Below the pieces are notes generated by a model that did not search any database, had not been told where the DNA came from, and was given only the letters and a program-made list of their open reading frames with translations. A stretch of 64,000 bases of DNA, taken from Collybia mongolica (taxonomy: Eukaryota; Basidiomycota; Agaricomycetes; Agaricales; Clitocybaceae). Of the stretch, positions 47,047 through 56,618 are shown in pieces. The position numbers and the translations under genes are program-made. Positions within the stretch are counted from its first letter, which is position 1; every line of letters begins with the position of its first letter. The DNA lies in assembly GCA_013420905.1 (NCBI GenBank), contig JAAXNY010000006.1:3348001-3412000 (forward strand), written 5' to 3'.

Positions 47047-47104
47047 TGCTTACGTTTGTCAACTACGCTGTTAGCTCTAACAGCGTAGTTGACAAACGTA
47101 AGCA
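47047..47104. repeat. 58-bp palindrome (28-bp arms, 2-bp loop)
   Basis: The 28 bases 47047-47074 are the exact reverse complement of 47077-47104, with only CT between. Pairing continues for five more bases on each side after one mismatch. It contains GTTTGTCAACTACGCTGTTA and its complement. Candidate roles are two fused terminal inverted repeats, a hairpin end of a mobile element, or a replication-derived fold-back. Confidence 0.85.
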
Positions 47105-47141
47105 CGATTACAAGACACTTGTTCCGCTTTGGGTCAAACTT

Positions 47142-48065
47142 TTCCCACAATACAAAATATTGCATATCTCAAGAATGACAAGACCTATCAATGCAATTTA
47201 AATTGCTACTACTAGATATGGTGAGGGGCTACCCAATGCAAATGTTTATATGTATTTGTATTTGTTTGTACACCTTCAAACATCGTGATCAAAAGCAGCT
47301 CTCTCACTACAAGCATGAATATCAAGTTTGTAGATGACTTTGCCACACAGCTAGCCAAACAAACAATAACATCAAAGTTCCCACAATATAAATCATTGCA
47401 TATCTCAACAACAACAAGGCTTATGGATGTAATTTAAATTGCTAGTGTTAGATATGGTGAAGTAGTACCTCATGTATATGTTTGTATGTGTTTGTATTTG
47501 TATTTATTTTTCTAAACCTCATCAGGAACAAATTTCTTGCTACATATTGTGAATGAATACTGTCTGTATATCATTTCACCACACATCTGGCCAAACAAAC
47601 AATAATACTAAAGAAATTTCCCACAATATAGATGATACTTATCTCAGCAAATACAAAGCTGATGGACATGCTACTACCACATATTGTAAAGGAATACATT
47701 ATATGTATGTTTAAATGCAATTGTATTTGTTTGTACCCTTCCATACCACATTATCAACAACAATTTTCTTACTATATATTACAAATGAATATGATCTGTA
47801 TATTACTTTGCCAACATCTGGCCAAACAAACAATATTAATGAAGTTCCCACAATATACATAGATAATGCATATCTCAGCAAATACAAGGCTAACAGAGAC
47901 ACTTGAAATTGCTACTGCTCCTAGACCTATGGAGGGGGTACACCAGGAAATGTATATTTATATTTGTTTGTACCTTTCCAAATTTGATTATAACCTCTTG
48001 TTATATCTATTTGAACATCACATTTATATATTACTTGGCCATAAGCATAGCCAAACAAGTCAATG
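47142..48065. repeat. Satellite-like array, about 236-bp unit, four copies
   Basis: Diverged units begin at about 47142, 47378, 47618 and 47845, each opening TTCCCACAATA, with a middle GTATTTGTTTGTAC word and ending GGCCAAACAAACAATA or a close form. Spacing is 236, 240 and 227 bp. The sequence is about 70% AT with no long frame. The word TGTGGGAA (the complement of the unit start) flanks the array at about 46897 and 48308. Confidence 0.75.
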
Positions 48066-48495
48066 TGGATGCTCCTGGAATCTATATACTCAACATCTTA
48101 ACAATAGCTAGCTATATGAGTATGGTTAAATATAGTATGTGATAACACAACAAAAAACACTTAACAGGCATATATACATTTGTTTGAACTTTGTCTTTGA
48201 TGACAATATTTCTATTTTTAGCATATCTAATAAGTTCTTGATTAACCCAGGATGCAAGGCTGGAAATAAATTGTTAAATGTTGAATAGTTGATATATATT
48301 TCAATACTGTGGGAACTTGGTTCTATTATAGGCATTTGCATTGATATTACTTCCTTATATCACACAATTGGGTAGTCCAATCTATAAATAGGTATATTGG
48401 ATAAATACTGTGGGTGTACCAGAAGTCTATATCAGCCTACTAGAGCTGTGCAAATAGTACAGGGGAAAAGTATCAGTAAGAAGTAAACTAATATT

Positions 48496-48808
48496 TGTAA
48501 AAGGAATAAGAACATATCACAAGGTAGATAGAATTATACCAAGGTAGTCTCAAGGTATACAGCAGCATATAGGTGCATATACAATAGAACAAGGTATATC
48601 TGAGCAACTAGATGTGGGGCACATATGCACTCACCTTACACACATCTGGTAGGGCACAAGGGTGATTGGCATTACTTGGTCTAGACAGCACATCCAGGGG
48701 TGCACACCCAGCCACCAGGTGATGGTTCTACCATATGGAATACACCACTGCACCACCCATATCTGCCATGCTAGCTGCTCACTAGCAGATGTGGGCAGGC
48801 AGTCACTG
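48496..48808. repeat. Left arm of a 308-bp inverted repeat
   Basis: The sequence from about 48501 to 48808 matches the reverse complement of 63518-63825 over 308 bases, without net length change and with roughly 95% identity by eye. Weaker similarity extends outward (48328-48363 against 63842-63884, sharing ATATTACTTCCTTAT). Both arms carry the frame HIQGCTPSHQVMVLPYGIHH. The two arms lie 15 kb apart, face each other, and enclose the right XY module, the Spt5-like relic, the LINE and the Plavaka relic. Confidence 0.8.
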
Positions 48809-49076
48809 ATCACTGTGAGCTCCATAGAGGATGAATTTACAACCCCCCTTTCCTTACTTAAGCAGTGGGAAGTCATCTTTATAAAGTATAAATTTCATCC
48901 CATGGTAACAACAGAAATATAATGAATTTCATTTACAAATATTGGGAAATTCAACCCTTAGGGTAGGTAAAAAGAGATGATTTTCCCCCTTGAAAGTATG
49001 TATTTTATTGGCTGAATTCAAGCCATAGAATGTCCCAAGTCAGCACCTTTAGATTCATCCACTATTCATACCCTGG

Positions 49077-49430
49077 ATGAATTTCATACCTCTAAAGGCA
49101 ATATTAACCATGTTATCCCAGGATAAATTCTTCACCAAAGCTGGATTAAATAAATGGCTTTTATTCATCCTTTTTCTCAGAATGAATTTCATACTTCTAA
49201 AGGTGGGATTAGTTAAAATATCTCTGGATGAATTCTTCACCAAAACTGGATTAAATAAATGGCTTTTATTCATCCCTCGTCTTAGAATGAATATCATACT
49301 TTTAAAGGTGGGATTAGCCACAGTATCTCTGGATGAATTCTTCACCATAACTGGATTAATTCTATGGCTCTCAATTCATCCCCTTGCTCATAATGAATTT
49401 CATACCCTTGAAATTGGATGATTTTCAACA
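49077..49430. repeat. 105-bp tandem array built on ATGAATTTCAT
   Basis: Units start at about 49077, 49181, 49286 and 49391 (last one partial). Each has AATGAATTTCATAC, then a short variable stretch, GGATGAATTCTTCACC, and a TGGATTAA-type word. Frames stay open on both strands because the unit lacks stops, not because it is coding. It lies just 3' of the right gene Y copy, matching the repeat field 3' of the left copy. Confidence 0.75.
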
Positions 49431-49704
49431 ATTTTCAGGGGATTTTTCAGACTGGGGAGCAAGAAACATTCATCCACTGAATGCAATAATTATATTGCCT
49501 AAAATATAGCCTTTTCTAAATGAAAGTCATCCACTAGAGTGCCAAAAAAATCCAATTATATATGAAAAAAATGGTATCTGTATGGTTTATCAATTAGAAT
49601 ATTTTGGAATATTCTCCTACTCAGAAGTTCTCCTCTTCTAGGTCTGATTCACCTGTCATGTCCTCATCCCCATCCTCATTGCCCTTGCCCTCACCCCCAT
49701 CCTC

Positions 49705-50523
49705 TCAGTCCCCATTTCCTATGGCTGTGTCCACATCATCACTCTCGCCATGTTCACTTCCATCCTCATCTGCTTCCATTTCTTGATCATCATCATCTGT
49801 GTTATTGGCAAGTGTCGAGGGTGGTGGTAGATATCTGCAACAACAAGCATAGGCGTGCCTGTTTCTGAGGTTGTATTTTATAAATTCCTTGACGGGCCAG
49901 CTATGGGAAAATCAGTTCAGGTACTCATGGCACTTTCGAGCCTGACAACTTTGTTAGTCAAAGGGAGGGTAAATAACAGGAGACTTACTACAGCAATTAT
50001 TTGGGCTATTACTGGTTTGGGTTGTCAGTGCCATGAAAGGGTGCAATCAACCCCTGCCATGGCAGTCAATTCACGAACAGAACACTATAGATAATCAGAT
50101 AGATTCTATGAATAAAAATGAAACTTATGCAAATTGATGTATATAAATCCTGGTCATCTTCTAAACACATTGCAAACTGTAAGTTAAATTTCTTTCTGCT
50201 AGAGCCGCATGCTGGCTGTGGTATCAAGGCTGATGTTATATCTTTTGCAGCAGCAGATTTGCGCAGGGCGTCATTCTTGGCTGATGGTATTGACAAAGTT
50301 GAGTGCACATTGAAGAAGAAATAAATCAGATGTAGGTACCTTGTAGTTTCTTCAGCTTAGCTTGTAGGGTCATGGTCCGTGCCGCTTCAGGTGTAATACA
50401 ATTAGTGAAATCATCCTACTAGAGGAAGTGACAACTACCTAATACTTTATTTTTGGCAGGAGTTGACCCCAACTTGACCTTGCCACCACACTTATTGACT
50501 TTTGATGCTGAGGATTTAGCCAT
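49705..50523 (-). pseudogene. Hypothetical gene Y, right copy (broken)
   Basis: This is a diverged copy of the gene at 967-1855, with exons 50523-50439, 50384-50340, 50280 to about 50140, and 49941-49705. Matching parts are MAKSSASK, TMTLQAKLKKLQ, KFNLQFAMCLEDDQDLYTSI, WPVKEFIKYNLRNRHAYA and an acidic tail. It carries three lesions. The donor of intron 3 reads ATAAGT where the left copy has GTAAGT. An in-frame TGA lies in exon 4 (49912-49914, YLN*FSH against YLKKFHN). A further TGA (49705-49707) cuts the acidic tail, which continues in frame beyond it. So it is probably not translated in full. Its divergent partner X (50865) is intact. Confidence 0.6.
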
Positions 50524-50864
50524 GAGGATTGTGAGGATTGAGTTGTTGAGGGAGAGGAGAGATGTCTTGCATCCTTAAGAATTCAACCATGGATATGCTC
50601 CATGGTTAGGCACTATTGACACGGAAGCGGAAAACACAAAATCTTGACACTAGTGCAAGGGTTGGAATGAGGAATTCCAACTCCAATTCACTTAATTGTT
50701 GCTTGATGAGTTCTAATGTCGGATATTGGGGCAGAGGGTTTTGCTATTGTGGCTCCATGGATCTCTGAACAAGTGTCAGAAAAGACACCCGTAGAGTAGT
50801 GAAATCACATATAGTGTTATTTGAGTTAGTAAAATTATAGCTTGTTATACTAAACGCATACCTC
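50524..50864. promoter_or_regulatory. Shared intergenic region of divergent genes Y and X (right)
   Basis: A 341-bp gap between the Y and X start codons, the counterpart of 607-966 in the left module. The promoter role is inferred. No matching motif between the two gaps was confirmed by eye. Confidence 0.3.
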
Positions 50865-51436
50865 ATGCCTACCATGTCTTGTTCCTCAATACTTCACAGT
50901 GGTGTTGCAAGTCCGTGCATCGACGAGGATGGCCACAACACCATAGAAAGTGTGGCAGAGCCCAAAACAGACTCTGACAGCAAACAATCCATTAGTCCAG
51001 AAAATCAACTTGGGCTACCAGAATATGTCAGGTGGGTTCCATATTGTTCCAACACCTCCAGTAGGGAGGCCAGTACAACCAAAGAAATAGGTATAGATCA
51101 ATTTGACAAGTGGTGCTAAGGCTGAACATCAGATGCAGGTGATAATAATCATGTCAAGAATTCTGGGAAAGTCTCTGAGGATGGCAAGGGGGAAATGGGA
51201 GTCAGCATTATTCAATCTGTGAAAGACAAGGTATGTGCAACACTTAACTGCATTTTGGTTGTATAATTGATCATGAAAAGGATATTACAATACATATACA
51301 CGTTGAAGGTGGAAGCCTAGTAAACCCAGTATTTAACTTCAATTTCCAACAAAAAAGGCAGCAGGGAAGTAAACTGGGCCGTAGGATAATAGAAAAAGGA
51401 AGACAGTGTAAACGACAGAAATTAAGTCATACTTAG
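50865..51436 (+). CDS. Hypothetical gene X, right copy
   Basis: Exons are 50865-51090, 51139-51230 and 51281-51436, closing in phase; the product is 157 residues. It is the counterpart of 87-606, with SISPENQLGLPEYVRWV in exon 1, VSIIQSVKDK at the exon 2 end and VEGGSLVNPVFNFNFQQKRQ in exon 3. It ends in a Lys/Arg/Gln-rich tail that the left copy lacks because of a TAG. Intron positions and phases are the same in both copies, which is good evidence of a real spliced gene. No known domain was seen. The end lies 73 bp from the convergent Spt5-like relic. Confidence 0.5.
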
Positions 51437-51508
51437 GATAGGATGTGGGCATGTCAATTATCAAGCAATGTATATATTATAGAAGGATTATGTTAATAGT
51501 GCCCCTAC

Positions 51509-54130
51509 TTATTTTGCACGAGTTTTTTGAGCCTCCTCACGAAGGCTGGCCATCAGCTCACCACCATGGGCTTTCTCATCCTTAGTCTCAATACCAACAC
51601 AGAGTTTGTTGGGATTGAGCTCAAAATACTCCTCCAATAAACTCTCATGGCCATCCTCTGTCCAGTTGATCACAGCTAAAAGAACAAATGCATTGTCACC
51701 ATCATATCAATGGTGAATTTGCCAGACATACTTACCACAATGCTTGCCCTCAATTACGAGAAGCAAGCCATTGTCGCGTGTTGGATTGGGATGTTTCAGA
51801 GTAACTTGCTCTGGTGACAAGAGTTCTGAAGTGGTATAGTGCATGGAACGGATGGATAACTCTCCATCCGTCTCCATGACCAAAGTGGCTACCTCCTTGC
51901 TCTTCCGTTTCCCTTCAGTAACCAGCACTTTCACCTTTCAACCAACCAGCTGCGTGTCTGATAGTGGGTGGACAGGGCCTTGCAGCTGTGGTGAAGTGGG
52001 GAATATATCCAGGTACTTGGCCCAGCCTTGAGGGGTGGGAGCAGTGTGAGTGGAGTCCTTGACAATGGATTCCAAGCTGGCATGAGGTAGTGGAAGTTGG
52101 GCATTGGAGTGCCACTTCCGGATGGCTTGGGGATAGGCTGTGAGGCTGCTGGTGGGTGATTTGTGATAAAATGAGCAGGAAGGGGTGTAAATATTTTATT
52201 TTTGGTGGGGGCAAAGTCATATAATTTACAATGAGAGCTTAATGAAAATGAGGCCAAGCTGACTATCAGTAGATATGAAATGACTTACCGCACTTCCACA
52301 ATATCATCATAGTCCAGAACCTGCTTGGTGAAGGGATTTGCTGGGTTGAGGTGCATAAATTGCACAGTTACTTTGAGGCCACTCAAAGTCTCCTGCGACT
52401 GCTGAACATCCTGGAGAACTGCATGGTAACCTCTCATTGCGTGACCTTTCTTCTGAACTATGACTTCCATGCCTTTCCAGGGTGTATGGTCATGCTTCAT
52501 AAGGCCTGTCAATCCGTTGTCTAATACCAGAGCGTGTCCATGGAGTGTAATTGGTGGGCTGATAACTTTGATCCAATTCCTATGGACTTTGTTTGGCTGT
52601 TGGACATTAATTAGTAGTTACTCAAAAATATATCAACTGTTTAGTTACCTTTAGTGCATTGTGAAGGACAAAATCCTCATGTACCTCTTGTTCCAGCTGT
52701 TTGGTAATAGAGACCATTTGTTCTTCAACTCCTACCACCCATCTCTGTTCCCCTTGCAGAGGGCTGCTCTGCACTTCAACAAAGTGGCCTGGAGCTATAT
52801 ACTTCCACACATTAGACCACTGGAACATCTTTTGACCCTCCCCATTCATAAGATCTATTTCCACAGAGCAAGTTCCTATAGCTTTGATAATCCCGTTGTT
52901 TCTTGATGACTTGATCACCACTTCTTCACCTTCGAAGAATTTCCATTCTGTGGGGCAAGGGAATTGTGCTGTTGCAATATGGGGGTGGGGGGATCTTAAG
53001 AATTTGTCAAGTATATCACTTGGCATTGAGAGTGGCTTGGTGTCAATGGGGACAGAAATTGAGTGGAAATGATAAGTTCGACGTTCAAGGGAGTGGTCGA
53101 ATATGCAATTGAAGACAGAGGCCATTCCATCTTCTCTATATTCAACGTGTGCATTGGGATAATTTGCCATGGTGTTGACCTCTGTCCCAAGGTCAAATAA
53201 GGCAGGGTTTGTGCAGGTAAGAGGTTGTTTCCTTTTCTTAGAGGAAGAGGACTTATTTTGAGGGAAGTGGGGGAGACGGGGAACTAAAAGGAGGGTAGCT
53301 TTCCCCCAGTTCTCAGTAGACAGAACATATCCAACATCCCCTTTGTATAGCCCCTGATTGACTGTGACCCAGTCTCCAATTGATGGAGACCCTCCATGCA
53401 TCTCCATATCCAGCAATTGTGTCCATTCCTCTGTCCTAATCCAAAAAAGACCATCATGGGGATGAATTATCGTTGGGGCTGAATAAAGAAGTGTTGAAAG
53501 CTCAGTGTTCATGGCAGCCTCAATGTAAAACCAGCCTTGTATAGCATCTCGGGTGAATGCTGATTGCAACCTGTGAACTGGAAGTGCATTCTGGAAGAGG
53601 TAAATAACAGCCTCCTCCTCCCTCCCCAGCTGGAGGCAGAATGAGGTATTTCTGTAAGAGGTATCACAAAATGCAGTGGTGAAGACTCACAGTGCAGCAG
53701 ACCCTTAGCAATGGATAATCCGAGTTGACTGGACTGCGTATGGTGTTGATGGGTAGGTCATCCGATTCAATGTCTGATCCTGGCCCGTAATTGTGCGCTG
53801 GGCATTGGGCGCATGAACGTTCCAATATCCCCTCCAAAAGGTCATCTAGTTGGCCATCCTGGGCATGAGATCTCACCACTGATGTAGATGGTCCCGCCAT
53901 GCTTTGGGGTTCTACAGTGTTGTCCCTGTCAATGAAGTCATCTGGCATGTTGGGGTGTTAGCAGGTCCTAAGCACTACGAAGGCAGGGGGGTGGCACACC
54001 GAGGTCCTGATCTTCCTCAAATCCTTCATTATCCTCCTTGTCATCCACCTGAGCCTCAAGGTCAACAAAGCCGCATGCTTTGTTAAGGATCTTCTTGCCT
54101 GTCATCCCTGCAGCAGTGTCCTTAGGTTTC
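51509..54130 (-). pseudogene. Spt5-like NGN/KOW protein gene, decaying
   Basis: The protein resembles transcription elongation factor Spt5 (NGN fold plus KOW repeats). Readable exons are 54130-54000 (acidic, FVDLEAQVDDKEDNE), 53941-53691, 53629-52649 and 52596-52289; a further 5' exon probably exists. The NGN part is SDYPLLRVCCT|LGREEEAVIYLF and DAIQGWFYIEA. KOW-like segments are GDWVTVNQGLYKGDVGYVL, WKGMEVIVQKKGHAMRGYHA and HPNPTRDNGLLLVIEGKHCG. The C-terminus is AVINWTEDGHESLLEEYFEL, then LREEAQKTRAK and TAA (51509). Between 52288 and 51940 the sense is spread over three frames. Two in-frame TGA codons (51938-51940; 51707-51709, where relatives I recall have Arg) break the end. It is not the housekeeping SPT5 but a member of an accessory, repeat-associated family. 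Confidence 0.65.
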
Positions 54131-54433
54131 CTAAGGGCATTAGATTTTTTTGTTAGTCTATCTTTATTACTATCATTATCATTTGTGTTGGTTTTTTGTT
54201 TTAATACACTACTACATTGATATATACTAATAAACTAATGAATCATACTTACAAAGTAGTTGACAAGGAGGGAGCAGTGGCTCCAACAGATAGATGGTGG
54301 TGGTTTGGGACAAAGAGCGAAACCATGCGAAAGCGGGCTGGGGCCTTACCTTATTCATCGGAATGTTGAAGTGTTGCTGGCCATTCACAACTCATTATCT
54401 ATCACTAATCTATTTATATACTTAAGACATTTA

Positions 54434-54448
54434 GACACCATGGGCAAT
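54434..54448. repeat. Left target-site duplication of the LINE
   Basis: GACACCATGGGCAAT, repeated exactly at 60810-60824 directly after an A-rich tail. The sequence contains the presumed ATG of the Plavaka-like transposase, so the insertion split that gene at its start. Confidence 0.85.
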
Positions 54449-54626
54449 CATCGCTTCTTGACTTGTTACCATGACGTGCACAGCCACCGTCGTAGTTGTC
54501 ATCGTCATTCTACGCACTCTGCTGCCCTAGATCACCCCCAATAATGCTCTACCAACCAAGCCCCATGCCTCTGACATGGGCAAAGACAACCCACCCAGCC
54601 GATCCCAATGATCGGCAGAATGCACC

Positions 54627-56591
54627 TTGAAACTGCCGGACATTTATGACTACCTTCGCAGGTCCTCCTCCCCTGCTCCAACCAGGAGCACCACTCCTCA
54701 GAGACCCCCAGGCCTCCCTACTATCACACAACAGGTCTTCTTTCGACCACCCACACCTGCACCTGCATTGGAGGCGGATTCCTCCACTCTGATGGATACT
54801 GCGGCAGATGACAACACCATCACGTTGTCATCCGCCAAAGGCAAAGCCCCAGCCCCACCTCCCCAGGACCGAGAGGAACCTTGGAGGGGGTGGAGATGAA
54901 CTCTTTCCAGGAGAGCTTTGATGACCCCACTGATGCCTTCCTCCCAACTGGTTTGAAAGAATCAGCAGAGCTTGACGTCCAGGCGGCTACCTCGTTGCTC
55001 CACAACACAACAGAGCTTATGAACCTCTGGACTGAAAAGGGATACCGCGTCCCTGCCCACCTCACTGACACTTTTGCCACTGAGCTCCTTAGGTCATATA
55101 CTCAGCCTCCAAAATCGGCCTCATCCGGCATGTTGCCAATGGGACCTCTCAAGTCGCTGCCCTGCAACAGGTCATTGACAGCCTTCGGAGTCAGCTCCCC
55201 CCTAACACTCCTCCCCCTCCTAAGTATGGTCCTCCTGGGTCAGGGCAGCAGCCCCCCCACTCGTCCAATGCTACCTCTGATCCTGCAGGTCTCTGCAGGC
55301 CCCAAAGGAAGCTTATCCTGGCTTGGTTGTCCAGACAGCCTCCGCCTCCCCCTCCTCGGCTGACCCCAGCCTCGTTTGCATCTACTGCAGCTGCTGCTGC
55401 TGCTCTCCCCCAACCTCCCCCTTCTAAGAGGAGGAAGGGCGCCACTGCCACGGCTGAGGGACTAGTCCAGATGGCCAAGTCCTTCCCCTTGGCTCCCAAC
55501 ACATCCATTGTCCAAGCGCAACAGATTGTTGCGGGCGGGGCTGCCACCTCCCGCACAAACGCTGAACAGGCTCACGCCAACGTGAAGCATTCTACCACCC
55601 ACAGTTCCTCTCGGAAAGAAGTTGTGGTCTTCTGCTCCCTGCAGGTATACTGGGACAATGCTCCTGTTATACCAACAATCAACAGTATTCTCGGTTCTAA
55701 TTGTTGAACCGTCCATGCCATTGTGGAATCATGGAACCATCTCAGGGGTTTGTCCCTCGTCATGGATTCTGTGCCTTCCAAGGACGACCTCCAGGTCCTC
55801 TACCAGTTCTTTGATGCCAAGGCGAAGGAGGCTCGGGGGGCCAAGACAGAGACATGGGTTGAGGTTGGGTCCTCCAAGACCTTCCTCCGCATCCCCAACT
55901 TCCCCTTCTTTGGTACCACTGTGACGTATGACAAGGCTGGGAAGCCCATTCCCATCACTCCTCTGGAGGTCAAGGCAATCCTTGAATCCTGCAAATGGAA
56001 AGGTGCGATCCACCTGTACCAAGGGCACTCCCCCGCGTGGTCAGAAACTCCAAAACATCGGACTCATGTACTGTGTTTTTTGACATCTATGATTCTCATG
56101 GAGGTACCCACCTCTGCAGCCTTTGGAACAAGAGCTTCATGCTTGGGTCCCAGTCCCTGACCATCCTGCCCACTGATAAGTGGACAGGAGTCCCTATCTG
56201 CACAAAGTGCTGGAAATTTGGCCACCGCAAGGAGGTCTGTCCCTTCAGAGCTCAATTGTGCTCCTATTGTGGCAGGCCCCATGATGCCCGCAATCACCAT
56301 GACTTGGCAGCGTGCTGCAAGGCCACCCCCAAGGCTACCCCACCAAGACTTGCCACACTGGCGGGTCATAAGTGCCCACACACCTCCCGATGCATCAACT
56401 GTGGCCTCACCCATGAGTCTGATGACAGGAAGTGTTCCTTTTGGAAACACTGCTACAATGCCAAATGGCTAGCAGCCAAGTACACTGCCCAGAAGGTAGG
56501 CAACGAGCTCTTACACTTCATGCCCTCTGCTAATACCCCCTTCCCTACCATTACAGGAGACAGGCTCCGAGGACGCAGGGAGGGTACTTGA
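54627..56591 (+). pseudogene. LINE ORF1 (Gag-like, CCHC zinc knuckles), frameshifted
   Basis: Coding sense runs through four frame changes (about 54890, 55115, 55710 and 56040). The start has a Pro-rich region; the middle is Pro/Ala-rich (ASTAAAAAALPQPPPSKRRK) and likely disordered. The C-terminal third holds an RNA-binding-type block (VEVGSSKTFLRIPNFPFFGT) and knuckles CTKCWKFGHRKEVC, CSYCGRPHDARNH and CINCGLTHESDDRKC. ORF1 proteins coat LINE RNA in ribonucleoprotein particles. No intact start or single open frame survives. Frame changes often sit at homopolymers. Confidence 0.75.
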
Positions 56592-56618
56592 GCAATTTGA
56601 CAAAAAGTTACTTGATTA

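Noticed and set aside
48631..48922. Gene in the left inverted-repeat arm (and its twin in the right arm)
   Set aside because: The short frame is shared only because the DNA is repeated; no start context, splice or domain supports coding.
49055..49421. Repeat-containing proteins on both strands
   Set aside because: The frames are open because the 105-bp unit lacks stops; the protein repeats simply mirror the DNA tandem array.
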